64,000 bases of DNA from Hippopus hippopus (lineage: Eukaryota; Mollusca; Bivalvia; Cardiida; Cardiidae), in NCBI GenBank assembly GCA_946811185.2, contig OX328107.1, positions 25,751,587 to 25,815,586 of the forward strand, in the 5' to 3' direction. This document shows, one piece after another, positions 53,201-54,368 of this stretch. Within the stretch, counting starts at the first letter, position 1. The number at the start of each line of letters is the position of its first letter. Made by a program: the position numbers and the translations under genes. The notes under the pieces were generated by a model that saw only the letters and a list, made by a program, of their open reading frames with translations, searched no databases and was not told the origin of the DNA.

Positions 53201-53338
53201 CATTTTTACCTCTCCAAAATGAAAAGCGGACACGACAATCAACATCGTCCCAATGATTAATGTAAGAACACCATATCGATGCGATATAACATCATAAATG
53301 CGCTTCTGGATAATCTTTTTCCAAGAATTTTGCTCCAT
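11160..53338 (-). CDS. GNPTAB: N-acetylglucosamine-1-phosphotransferase subunits alpha/beta precursor (complete, 27 coding exons)
   Basis: This gene encodes the Golgi enzyme that transfers GlcNAc-1-phosphate from UDP-GlcNAc to mannose on lysosomal hydrolases, the first step of the mannose-6-phosphate tag. I joined 27 exons with GT-AG borders and matching phases into 3498 nt, 1165 residues plus stop (human is 1256). Order: N-terminal membrane anchor at about 22-42; Stealth CR1 with [18 protein letters not shown] (73-90); Stealth CR2 with [11 protein letters not shown] (399-409); two Notch/LNR modules (435-465, 469-499); GEC..YF segment from 524; a charged linker; an RSKL site-1-protease-like site (833-836); an EF-hand (926-937); CR3/CR4 with [10 protein letters not shown] (1054-1063) and [14 protein letters not shown]; a second membrane segment (about 1121-1135); and a basic tail. 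Cleavage after L836 would leave a 329-residue beta chain, against 328 in human. An in-frame TGA at 53345-53347 fixes the start. The main uncertainty is the exon 7/8 junction, which has two possible splice pairs. Confidence 0.96.
11510..11689 (+). mobile_element. Family A deletion derivative in GNPTAB intron 26
   Basis: Both arms are present, but the left half of the palindrome is deleted (GAAAACATTTTCTCATTATCC). Confidence 0.7.
12100..12356 (-). mobile_element. Family B MITE in GNPTAB intron 26
   Basis: It runs from GCCATGATCTGGCAGAAGG to TTTCACAGAGCATGGC, with the AGCCTGC palindromic middle at about 12278-12305. It ends about 44 bp from the exon 26 donor. Confidence 0.82.
12400..12490 (-). 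CDS. GNPTAB: GNPTAB exon 26, C-terminal membrane segment (residues 1108-1138)
   Basis: It encodes [10 protein letters not shown] followed by the hydrophobic helix [15 protein letters not shown] (1121-1135), matching human [20 protein letters not shown]. Acceptor CTCTTAG|GCAAAG, donor GATAAA|GTGAGT. This anchors the beta chain in the Golgi membrane. Confidence 0.95.
12917..13120 (+). mobile_element. Family A MITE, degraded, GNPTAB intron 25
   Basis: It runs from ACTATCCCTTTACTAAGC to CTGTCTGGAAAAGGCTAG. Confidence 0.68.
13310..13506 (-). mobile_element. SINE fragment (body and tail) in GNPTAB intron 25
   Basis: Shares the body of the full-length SINE at 55064-55378: ACTGGTTGCC near the tail and GGGGATAGTGCA in the middle. 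The tRNA-like head is missing. The 38 bp between it and exon 25 contain the donor. Confidence 0.7.
13544..13711 (-). CDS. GNPTAB: GNPTAB exon 25, Stealth CR3/CR4 (residues 1052-1108)
   Basis: It encodes [40 protein letters not shown] and [16 protein letters not shown]. This is the most conserved part of the beta chain and carries the CR4 signature. Acceptor TCTTGCAG|AAAATT, donor AGAATG|GTAAGA. Confidence 0.97.
13750..13967 (-). mobile_element. Family A MITE next to GNPTAB exon 25 acceptor
   Basis: It runs from ATTCTTTACTGGATGAC to TGTTTGGTAAAGTATT, about 40 bp upstream (in transcript sense) of exon 25. Confidence 0.72.
14370..14468 (-). CDS. GNPTAB: GNPTAB exon 24, Stealth CR3 (residues 1019-1052)
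   Basis: It encodes [20 protein letters not shown] and DVRKNPK, matching human [20 protein letters not shown]. Acceptor TTTTTCAG|ACATAG, donor CCAAA|GTAAGT. Confidence 0.95.
14590..14700. repeat. Short foldback element in GNPTAB intron 24
   Basis: The arms are TCTGATTGGCTGAGACA and TGTCTCAGCCAATCAGA with flanks TTCTAAATTCCAAGAC and AATTTAAGAAC. Related, more decayed copies are near 4519-4660, 9230-9370, 15510-15620, 19250-19360 and 43290-43400. Confidence 0.7.
15170..15380 (+). mobile_element. Family A MITE, GNPTAB intron 23
   Basis: It runs from TGACTTTACCAAAGGGTTG to CTGGTAAAGAGTTAA. The left end has an extra inserted base stretch and the core is shortened. Confidence 0.68.
15705..15790 (-). 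CDS. GNPTAB: GNPTAB exon 23 (residues 991-1019)
   Basis: It encodes [20 protein letters not shown] and KSKYR, aligning with human [20 protein letters not shown] and KNKYRFEI. Acceptor CTCTTCAG|CCACAA, donor AATACAG|GTAAGA, phase 2 out. Confidence 0.92.
16307..16535 (-). mobile_element. Family A MITE, intact, GNPTAB intron 22
   Basis: TTAA at 16307-16310 and 16532-16535, with a slightly mutated core (GCTGGTTTCCAGCAATTTA). Confidence 0.84.
16674..16784 (-). CDS. GNPTAB: GNPTAB exon 22 (residues 954-990)
   Basis: It encodes [20 protein letters not shown] and ETYYETEM, aligning with human [20 protein letters not shown] and QESYYDPNLP. Acceptor CTTCCAG|ACATTA, donor GAAATG|GTATGT, phase 0 throughout. 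Confidence 0.93.
16902..17130 (+). mobile_element. Family A MITE, intact, GNPTAB intron 21
   Basis: TTAA at 16902-16905 and 17127-17130, near-perfect core. Confidence 0.87.
17517..18776 (+). repeat. Unit-repeat element (AAGAGGGCCA...GAGCAAAA) with an inserted second element, GNPTAB intron 21
   Basis: It opens AACAAGAGGGCCAAGATGG and closes CTTGAGCACGTTGTGCTCAG then GTGAGCAAAA. Inside are at least three units with CTGTGAAATTATTTCAAAAT near 18127, 18309 and 18473, spaced about 165-180 bp, each followed by a C-run. A different repeat (about 17770-18106, with AGGGCTATGACAATACCTCG) interrupts it; a related stretch lies near 41890-42110. Confidence 0.75.
18960..19026 (-). CDS. GNPTAB: GNPTAB exon 21, second half of EF-hand (residues 931-953)
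   Basis: It encodes [20 protein letters not shown], nearly identical to human [20 protein letters not shown]. The split codon 931 reads AGG (Arg), where human and most EF-hands have Gly at loop position 6. Acceptor GTTTACAG|GGTTTT, donor TTGGCT|GTAAGT. Confidence 0.95.
19733..20083 (-). other. Unexplained open frame in GNPTAB intron 20
   Basis: An uninterrupted frame of 117 codons (first ATG gives 110) between a TAA and a TAG. It contains no family A sequence and reads like a folded protein, with [19 protein letters not shown] and [14 protein letters not shown]. The TLEGITGPV piece resembles the end of ANF-receptor-type ligand domains, but I would not name it on that. Its borders do not fit insertion into GNPTAB (intron 20 is phase 2). 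It could be an exon of a nested gene, a captured gene fragment or chance. Confidence 0.35.
20459..20611 (-). CDS. GNPTAB: GNPTAB exon 20, first half of EF-hand (residues 880-931)
   Basis: It encodes [20 protein letters not shown] and [11 protein letters not shown]. The EF-hand loop begins at D926. Acceptor GTTACAG|ATTTCC, donor AATCTAG|GTATAT. Phase 2 splits the codon for residue 931, so the loop is divided between two exons. Confidence 0.95.
20860..21053 (-). mobile_element. Family A MITE, degraded, GNPTAB intron 19
   Basis: The left end starts inside the arm (AAATTTGTCCAAGTTGGC); the right end TTTTGTGAAGGATTAA is recognisable. Confidence 0.65.
21263..21459 (-). CDS. GNPTAB: GNPTAB exon 19, alpha/beta cleavage site (residues 815-880)
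   Basis: It encodes [18 protein letters not shown] and [20 protein letters not shown]. In human GNPTAB, site-1 protease cuts between K928 and D929 in GRQLK/DTFADSLRYV. The aligned clam site is RSKL/D at 836/837, which fits an R-x-x-L type site-1-protease motif. Acceptor TTTCAG|ATGAAA, donor GGCAAG|GTAAAA. Confidence 0.95.
21507..21718 (+). mobile_element. Family A MITE, GNPTAB intron 18
   Basis: It runs from ATCCCTTTACCAAACAAC to TTGGTAAAGGGTTA, with part of the left arm deleted. Confidence 0.75.
21971..22308 (-). CDS. GNPTAB: GNPTAB exon 18 (residues 702-814)
   Basis: The longest exon, 338 nt. It begins [20 protein letters not shown] (human GDITLKGYNLSKSALL) and runs through a basic then Glu-rich linker to [14 protein letters not shown] (human FLPWEKKKYFQDLL). 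Acceptor TTGACAG|GAGAGC, donor CAAAAG|GTAAGA. Most of the length difference from human falls in this linker. Confidence 0.92.
22370..22540 (+). mobile_element. Family A MITE, fragment, GNPTAB intron 17
   Basis: Left arm (ACTGGGAAAAAGGCCTTTG) and right arm (CAAATGCTTTCAGCTTGG) are present; the palindrome is largely deleted. Confidence 0.62.
22660..22880 (-). mobile_element. Family A MITE, degraded, GNPTAB intron 17
   Basis: It runs from GACAAAATTTTAGAATTATC to GTTGTGTAGTATAAAG, with a mutated core. Confidence 0.66.
22896..23307 (+). mobile_element. Family A MITE interrupted by a tRNA-like insert, GNPTAB intron 17
   Basis: The left part begins TTAACCCTTCATCACAC and breaks off in the right arm after CTGCAAATGCTTTTGAC (about 23052). 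The terminus CTTGTTTGGTAAAGAGTTAA resumes at about 23287. The material between is the double tRNA-like insert. Confidence 0.8.
23053..23286. mobile_element. Two tRNA-like heads facing each other inside a MITE
   Basis: On the minus strand GCACAGGTTCGAATCCTGCC (T-arm type) ends near 23113. On the plus strand TTTAGCTCAGTGGTTAAGG (A box type) at about 23190 is followed by CCCAGGTTTGAATCCCAGCC. A palindrome, AGAATATTCAGAATATTCT, joins them. It is likely a rearranged pair of tRNA-derived SINE heads. Confidence 0.55.
23413..23552 (-). CDS. GNPTAB: GNPTAB exon 17 (residues 655-702)
   Basis: It encodes [20 protein letters not shown] and [20 protein letters not shown]. The second part keeps the human pattern [20 protein letters not shown] weakly. 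Acceptor TTTCAG|AGGTCC, donor AAAATG|GTAAGA. Identity is modest, but phase continuity on both sides supports it. Confidence 0.86.
23577..23797 (+). mobile_element. Family A MITE, GNPTAB intron 16
   Basis: It runs from TTAATTCTTTATCTAATAAT to TTTTGTGAAGATTTAA and lies 24 bp from exon 17 on the acceptor side. Confidence 0.75.
23874..24352 (-). repeat. Unit-repeat element, GNPTAB intron 16
   Basis: Units of about 140 bp share GACAAACATTCTGAC, AGTTTCATGAGTA and AAAATGTGGCCTCTAGAGTG. It ends in a version of CACCTTGAGCACTTTGT. It stops about 40 bp before exon 16. Confidence 0.75.
24392..24576 (-). CDS. GNPTAB: GNPTAB exon 16, acidic linker (residues 594-655)
   Basis: It begins [10 protein letters not shown], comparable with human MQITVEVDTREG, and continues as a Thr/Asn/Asp-rich, poorly conserved linker ending [11 protein letters not shown], comparable with human EILFEDIP. 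Donor TTTACA|GTAGGT (phase 2) is supported by the frame of exon 17. Confidence 0.87.
25350..25558 (-). CDS. GNPTAB: GNPTAB exon 15 (residues 524-593)
   Basis: It encodes [20 protein letters not shown], then [20 protein letters not shown]. The human counterpart is GECLPYFSFAEV through [20 protein letters not shown]. Acceptor CTCTTCAG|GTGAAT, donor AATGAG|GTAAGT. This luminal segment lies between the LNR pair and the linker that carries the DMAP1-interaction region in vertebrates. Confidence 0.93.
25600..25720 (-). mobile_element. Family A half copy, GNPTAB intron 14
   Basis: Only the right arm, from CTCTTTACAAGACAACAAAA to TTCGATGGGTTGAAAA, is present. Confidence 0.65.
25742..25999. mobile_element. 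Family D MITE, GNPTAB intron 14
   Basis: Inverted termini TGCAACAGGTGAAAAGGGGC and (reverse strand) TGCAACATGGGAAAAGGGGC. Two internal segments, TCAGCCTGCGCAGTCC and AGCCTGCGTGGACTGC, echo the centre of family B although the ends are unrelated. Confidence 0.78.
26262..26470 (-). mobile_element. Family A MITE, degraded, GNPTAB intron 14
   Basis: It contains CAGATGACAAATTTTAGACT and AGAAAGCATTTGTAG. The outer ends are lost. Confidence 0.66.
26591..26705 (-). CDS. GNPTAB: GNPTAB exon 14, second half of second LNR (residues 486-524)
   Basis: It encodes [20 protein letters not shown] and TRYTIPK, aligning with human [19 protein letters not shown] and HYIIPKGEC. It completes LNR 2 with Cys487, Cys492 and Cys499. 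Acceptor TTTGCAG|GTGTGC, donor CAAAAG|GTAGGT, phase 1 out. Confidence 0.95.
26787..27012 (+). mobile_element. Family A MITE, GNPTAB intron 13
   Basis: It runs from TTAACCATTTATCACAAAAT to CATTTGGTAGAGTTG, core well preserved. Confidence 0.8.
27020..27240 (-). mobile_element. Family A MITE, degraded, GNPTAB intron 13
   Basis: It starts CTTACCAGACAACAACACTT and ends CACACTGTGAGTTAA, sharing its final TTAA with the next copy. Confidence 0.7.
27236..27508 (-). mobile_element. Family A MITE with a duplicated core, GNPTAB intron 13
   Basis: The core segment GGAGAAAATGCTGGTTACCA appears twice in the left half, and the complementary TTTTCTCCTTTCCCAACA and TTTTCTCCTTTTCCAACA twice in the right half. 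The hairpin has therefore been lengthened symmetrically. Confidence 0.75.
27850..28215 (+). mobile_element. Family B MITE, decayed and interrupted, GNPTAB intron 13
   Basis: TATGTTAAAGGACCAGTGTA and GGATCCATAATTATGTGATG mark the body. The terminal GCCAGAGCATGGCTT lies 220 bp further on, past sequence not found in other copies. Confidence 0.6.
28382..28610 (+). mobile_element. Family A MITE, intact, GNPTAB intron 13
   Basis: TTAA at 28382-28385 and 28607-28610. The core is imperfect (GGTAACCAACATTAGCTCC). Confidence 0.83.
28758..28813 (-). CDS. GNPTAB: GNPTAB exon 13, first half of second LNR (residues 467-485)
   Basis: A 56-nt exon encoding [18 protein letters not shown], matching human YCNQGCANSWLADKFCDQ. 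The first LNR is joined directly to it: only three residues separate Cys465 and Cys469, whereas human has a glycine-rich spacer here. Acceptor CTTTCAG|ATTAC, donor GACACT|GTAAGT. Confidence 0.94.
29030..29430 (-). mobile_element. tRNA-derived SINE-like element, GNPTAB intron 12
   Basis: On the minus strand it ends in AATAATGTTGAAAGTGGCAT, the same tail as the SINE at 58706-58920. A duplicated segment (ATCAATCCTAGGAAAAAACT and ATCAATCCTGAAAAGAAACT) lies in its head region. Confidence 0.55.
29540..29742 (-). mobile_element. Family A MITE, GNPTAB intron 12
   Basis: The core is perfect over TGGTTACCAGCATTTTCTCC; the left terminus is decayed. Confidence 0.76.
30038..30270 (-). mobile_element. Family A MITE, degraded, GNPTAB intron 12
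   Basis: The TTAACTCTTTACCATGAGAC end is clear; the other arm is replaced by unrelated sequence after the core. Confidence 0.6.
30572..30770 (-). mobile_element. Family A MITE truncated by the next copy, GNPTAB intron 12
   Basis: The right end stops at GGGTTGTTAA, exactly where copy 30767-30995 starts. This suggests insertion at a TTAA in its left arm. Confidence 0.7.
30767..30995 (-). mobile_element. Family A MITE, intact, GNPTAB intron 12
   Basis: TTAA at 30767-30770 and 30992-30995, near-perfect core. Confidence 0.86.
31047..31296 (-). mobile_element. Family B MITE beside the GNPTAB exon 12 donor
   Basis: It runs from GATGCTCTGGCAAAAGCAGG to TTTCACAGAGCACGGC and includes the CTGCGTGAACTGCACAG centre. 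Only about 19 bp separate it from the exon 12 splice site at 31315. Confidence 0.8.
31316..31439 (-). CDS. GNPTAB: GNPTAB exon 12, first Notch/LNR module (residues 426-467)
   Basis: It encodes [20 protein letters not shown], then [20 protein letters not shown]. Six cysteines with the LNR spacing (435, 439, 449, 453, 458, 465) are visible. LNR modules bind calcium and in human GNPTAB help recognise lysosomal substrates. Donor GTGATG|GTAGGT, phase 1. Family B MITE copy 31047-31296 ends about 19 bp beyond this donor. Confidence 0.96.
31960..32175 (-). mobile_element. Family A MITE, degraded, GNPTAB intron 11
   Basis: It runs from CTTAAACTCTTTATCCAATG to GGAAACAGGTTAA. Confidence 0.7.
32263..32433 (-). 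CDS. GNPTAB: GNPTAB exon 11, Stealth CR2 core (residues 369-425)
   Basis: It encodes [20 protein letters not shown] and [20 protein letters not shown]. The NDD at 403-405 is the acidic motif of Stealth-type phosphotransferases. Acceptor ATTTCAG|GAAATA, donor CAGAAG|GTAAGA. Intron 10, between this exon and exon 10, is only 175 bp and has no MITE. Confidence 0.97.
32609..32788 (-). CDS. GNPTAB: GNPTAB exon 10, start of Stealth CR2 (residues 309-368)
   Basis: It encodes [20 protein letters not shown], then [20 protein letters not shown] and [10 protein letters not shown]. This is among the most conserved blocks of the catalytic domain and matches human [20 protein letters not shown] almost residue for residue. 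Exactly 60 codons, phase 0 in and out. Confidence 0.97.
32892..33120 (-). mobile_element. Family A MITE, GNPTAB intron 9
   Basis: It runs from TTGACTCTTTACCAAACTGC to TATGGTAAAGAGCTAAT, full core with few mismatches. Confidence 0.8.
33711..33782 (-). CDS. GNPTAB: GNPTAB exon 9 (residues 285-308)
   Basis: It encodes [20 protein letters not shown], aligning with human [20 protein letters not shown]. Acceptor TTTTGCAG|GCTTC, donor AGAGAT|GTAAGT, phase 0 throughout. Confidence 0.94.
33830..34042 (+). mobile_element. Family A MITE, GNPTAB intron 8
   Basis: It runs from TTAACCTGTAACCAAACAAT to TTTTGTAAAGAGTTAA, core damaged. It lies about 47 bp from exon 9. Confidence 0.75.
34342..34416 (-). CDS. 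GNPTAB: GNPTAB exon 8 (residues 260-284)
   Basis: It encodes [20 protein letters not shown] then KLLQ, the counterpart of human [21 protein letters not shown]. Acceptor AATACAG|ATAGAG, donor TTACAA|GTAAGT, phase 0 at both ends under the simplest model. Confidence 0.9.
34648..34875 (+). mobile_element. Family A MITE, GNPTAB intron 7
   Basis: It runs from AAGGCTTTATCACACAATTC to GTCTGATAAAGAGTTTTA. Confidence 0.75.
34958..35082 (-). CDS. GNPTAB: GNPTAB exon 7 (residues 218-259)
   Basis: It encodes [20 protein letters not shown] and [14 protein letters not shown], aligning with human LMQDLAFLSGFPPTF and KLPENLSSKV. Acceptor GACTCCAG|ATTC fits phase 1. The donor is either AAAAG|GTTGGT (used here) or GTTG|GTAATT at 34954. 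The second, paired with acceptor ATAG|AGGTT in exon 8, gives Val instead of Ile at residue 260. Confidence 0.88.
35255..35410 (+). mobile_element. Family A MITE, fragment, GNPTAB intron 6
   Basis: Left arm (TCTAAGTTTCAACGACC), core and part of the right arm. It stops inside the region of the read-through open frame. Confidence 0.65.
35610..35661 (-). CDS. GNPTAB: GNPTAB exon 6, 52-nt micro-exon (residues 201-218)
   Basis: It encodes [17 protein letters not shown], matching the human TVWRGYLTTDKEV region. Donor TTCTGTTG|GTAAGT is strong. Acceptor CTGTTGAG|GCTATG is weak, because a family A MITE ends only 9 nt before it, so the branch point and pyrimidine tract must lie in the transposon. Phase 0 in, phase 1 out. 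Confidence 0.83.
35671..35896 (+). mobile_element. Family A MITE, intact, abutting GNPTAB exon 6 acceptor
   Basis: TTAA at 35671-35674 and 35893-35896. The transcript-side end lies 9 nt before exon 6, so the last 200 nt of intron 5 are transposon. Confidence 0.87.
36222..36440 (+). mobile_element. tRNA-derived SINE-like element, GNPTAB intron 5
   Basis: The head GTAGCCCAGTTGGTAATTTA resembles a tRNA D-arm/A box and GAGCTCAAGTCCTGGC resembles a T-arm/B box. The tail is unclear. Confidence 0.5.
36523..36590 (-). CDS. GNPTAB: GNPTAB exon 5 (residues 178-200)
   Basis: A 68-nt exon between TTTTTCAG|TGTTGG and CATATC|GTAAGT. It enters in phase 1 and leaves in phase 0, which is exactly what exons 4 and 6 need. 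Its peptide ([20 protein letters not shown]) is weakly conserved, comparable with the variable stretch after human VSVVVFDS. The call rests mainly on phase and splice sites. Confidence 0.8.
37140..37928 (-). repeat. Unit-repeat element, GNPTAB intron 4
   Basis: About five units of roughly 140 bp with GACCTACTTTTTGACCC, TTTCATGAGTATCAGACTGA and TGCACACAAGG. It closes ACCTTGAGCATTTTGTGCTC then AGGTGAGCAAAA. Confidence 0.78.
38059..38287 (+). mobile_element. Family A MITE, intact, GNPTAB intron 4
   Basis: TTAA at 38059-38062 and 38284-38287, near-perfect core. Confidence 0.86.
38673..38869 (-). CDS. GNPTAB: GNPTAB exon 4 (residues 112-178)
   Basis: It encodes [19 protein letters not shown] and [14 protein letters not shown], which align with human CLLTHCIKVPMLVLDPALP and NITLKDLPSLYPSF. 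Acceptor TTTTTTCAG|TGAG, donor GTATT|GTGAGT (phase 1). The reading frame continues past the donor by chance; exon 5 restores the family alignment. Confidence 0.92.
39133..39354 (+). mobile_element. Family A MITE, GNPTAB intron 3
   Basis: It runs from TCAACCCTTTACCACACAAT to TTTGACAAAGAGTTAA, core intact. Confidence 0.82.
39492..39745 (+). mobile_element. Family B MITE, complete, GNPTAB intron 3
   Basis: The best uninterrupted copy: CCATGCTCTGTGAAAAGGGG to (reverse strand) CCATGCTCTGACAAAAGAGG. Centre AGGTCAGCCTGCCCAGTC. Confidence 0.85.
40528..40712 (+). mobile_element. Family A deletion derivative, GNPTAB intron 3
   Basis: Termini are present (TTAACCTGTAACCAAACAAT, TTGGTAAAAAGTTA), but the palindrome is reduced to a few bases (AAAACATTTTACACATG). 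Confidence 0.74.
40732..40960 (-). mobile_element. Family A MITE, GNPTAB intron 3
   Basis: It runs from TAAACCCTATACCAGACGGC to GTGTGGTAATAGGTTAA, full core. Confidence 0.8.
41117..41347 (+). mobile_element. Family A MITE joined to a reverse copy, GNPTAB intron 3
   Basis: It runs from GTTTAACGTTTATCGGACG to GTTGTTACTAAA, where it runs straight into the reverse copy 41348-41538 without terminal TTAA. Confidence 0.72.
41348..41538 (-). mobile_element. Family A MITE, left end missing, GNPTAB intron 3
   Basis: It starts inside the arm at CTGAAAGCATTTGTAGACAA and ends TTTGGTAAAAGGTTAA. Confidence 0.72.
41675..41890 (+). mobile_element. Family A MITE, GNPTAB intron 3
   Basis: It runs from TATCCCTTTACCACACAATC to TTTGGTACAGGGTTAA, left arm shortened. 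Confidence 0.75.
42185..42558. mobile_element. Foldback element, GNPTAB intron 3
   Basis: Long imperfect inverted arms: ATACCATTTAAAAGTATGGA (about 42248) pairs with TCCATACTTTTAAATGGTAT (about 42476), and GTTAGTCACTGACA pairs with TGTCAGCGACTAAC. The arms are about 130 bp and the loop is T/A-rich. Confidence 0.72.
43684..43893 (-). mobile_element. Family A MITE, intact ends, GNPTAB intron 3
   Basis: TTAA at both ends (TTAACTCTTTCCTAGGG, GTTTGGTAAATGGTTAA), core imperfect. Except for two core fragments (about 42850-42950, 44450-44510), this is the last copy before a 10-kb gap. Confidence 0.8.
45123..45242 (-). CDS. GNPTAB: GNPTAB exon 3, Stealth CR1 (residues 72-112)
   Basis: This exon holds [20 protein letters not shown], the Stealth CR1 signature, nearly identical to human [20 protein letters not shown]. 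The downstream part is a charged helix. Acceptor AATAG|GCTATG, donor GTCTCG|GTAGGT, phase 2 at both ends. Confidence 0.96.
45650..47067 (-). repeat. Long unit-repeat element, GNPTAB introns 2-3 border region
   Basis: About eight units of the CATTCTGACCAATTTTCATG and GTGACCTACTTTTTGACCC type. It is interrupted at about 46377-46650 by an unrelated insert that begins CAGTGTTCCCACTCACGCAA. It closes ACCTTCAGCACTTTGTCC. Confidence 0.72.
47556..48163 (+). repeat. Unit-repeat element, GNPTAB intron 2
   Basis: It opens AACAAGAGGGCCATGATGG, has four or so units, and closes GTTAAGCACTTTGTGCTCAG. It ends about 120 bp from exon 2. Confidence 0.75.
48287..48372 (-). CDS. GNPTAB: GNPTAB exon 2 (residues 44-72)
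   Basis: It encodes [17 protein letters not shown] followed by VAGRSF, the stem just before CR1. Acceptor TTTCAG|AGTG, donor GGGAG|GTGAGG, ending phase 2. It is separated from exon 1 by a 4.8-kb intron, one of the largest in the gene. Confidence 0.93.
48802..49713. mobile_element. 912-bp TIR element with 6-bp target duplication, GNPTAB intron 1
   Basis: The termini are CAGGGTTTTCCCTTGGC on the plus strand and CAGGGTTTTCCTTGACGC on the minus strand. Both sides are flanked by CATACC (48796-48801 and 49714-49719). It lies inside an older AAGAGGGCCA-type repeat (AAGGCCATAATGGCCCT near 48492; GTTGCCATGGAAACCAGAG near 49804). An open frame at 48922-49209 on the minus strand has no recognisable domain. 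Superfamily not assigned; 6-bp duplications are known from IS3EU and Dada. Confidence 0.75.
50096..52192. mobile_element. 2.1-kb foldback element with about 280-bp inverted arms, GNPTAB intron 1
   Basis: Left arm 50096-50380, right arm about 51918-52192. Shared pieces include GACGCTTGG, ATCTGACGCA, CATCCGGCAGAA, ATGTGAAGGAC and GGTGTTAATCC. The arms are clearly diverged. I found no target duplication and no transposase frame. Confidence 0.62.
50471..50573. repeat. GC-rich hairpin block
   Basis: Successive short palindromes CTGGGGGCCGCTAGGGCCCC, CCAGGGCAACGCCCTGG and GGGGGCCGGAGGCCCCC in an otherwise AT-rich intron, inside the foldback element. Confidence 0.7.
53210..53338 (-). CDS. GNPTAB: GNPTAB exon 1 (residues 1-43)
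   Basis: It starts at the ATG at 53338-53336 and ends at GAGAG|GTAAAA, phase 0. It encodes a short basic cytosolic leader, the conserved SHRYG turn and the first transmembrane helix ending VSAFHFGE, which closely follows the vertebrate VSAFQFGE. The helix is the type II signal anchor that places the catalytic part in the Golgi lumen. Confidence 0.95.
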
Positions 53339-54128
53339 CTCTGGTCAGTTTGCTGCTTGCGTTTCTCGCTCCATGGAAGCTGACATTTTTTTTAGGTATC
53401 ACGGGAAATTTGCCACGCTCCCCTGATATTTCTACTAGGCGGCTTCTAATACGTGTATGCGGTGAAAATTGATGAATTTTAGTTCTTTTAGACGGTGCTA
53501 TATGTCATTTATCTTTTAGAAATTTGAAAGCTATTCTTGCATGAATATATCCATTCAGCTCATAACAAGACACATCTTCTTTGGTCAGAAAGTTATTGTT
53601 TTAAATATGAAGATTACTTCAGTACTTGACTGTTGATTACTAGATCAAAATGAGAAACGACTCTGATTTAGAGGTATGACCCCGCTTTTTGTCCTGTCTC
53701 ATCGTCTACATAAGGCATATAAGAGTTCATAATGCTTGTGAATTATAAAAGCGATTTTTTTATTATAATTATAATTATTCAGTAGCTTTTAAATTCGTTC
53801 CACACAAACAAAAAGAAGTACCATCCTTTTATTCAGTTTTTTTTTTATATTTTTTTGTAAAGTTTCTCAAAACTAAACAGTTTCAAAGATCACAAATAAT
53901 AGAATTTTGTCGGCCCTAATGAATATCACAGAGTGAAATTAGAACTGGCCAACTGCTGCATTAGAAATATACACGTGTTTCCTCATAGGGTGGAGAAATC
54001 CGAAGGTTAACCCAAAGAGAAGGGAGTTAACTCAAATTTACTTGTAATGGATGCTGGACATTTTCGTTGCTGACTTTAAAAGTTTCATCAATTAATTTTG
54101 ACAAGTATCATAGTCTGAAATTGACAGT
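53339..54128. promoter_or_regulatory. Head-to-head intergenic region, candidate bidirectional promoter of GNPTAB and TOP3B
   Basis: The two start codons face away from each other across 790 bp. Both 5' UTRs and any shared core promoter must lie here unless non-coding first exons exist further away. I see no clear TATA box at a useful distance from either ATG. In-frame stops lie just upstream of both starts (TGA at 53345-53347 for GNPTAB, TAG at 54111-54113 for TOP3B). No repeat copy I recognise lies in this segment. Confidence 0.6.
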
Positions 54129-54368
54129 ATGAGGACAGTTTTGATGGTAGCGGAGAAGCCTTCTTTGGCACAATCTATCGCAAAAATTTTATCGAATGGC
54201 AACATGACAACCAAAAAAGGTTCCAATGGAGCCTGCTCGGTGCACGAATACAGAGCAAAATTCCCACCTACAAACGACATTGCATCCTTCAAAATGACGT
54301 CAGTTTGTGGTCATGTATTTGGACTGGACTTCACGGGAAAATATAATAACTGGGATAAAGTGGATCCT
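54129..54368 (+). CDS. TOP3B: TOP3B exon 1 (residues 1-80)
   Basis: It encodes the start of the TOPRIM fold, including [42 protein letters not shown] and [11 protein letters not shown]. Adenine at -3 of the ATG is favourable. Donor GATCCT|GTATGT, phase 0. Confidence 0.97.

Noticed and set aside
54092..54292. Minus-strand frame over TOP3B exon 1
   Set aside because: Antisense shadow of a clearly conserved coding exon.
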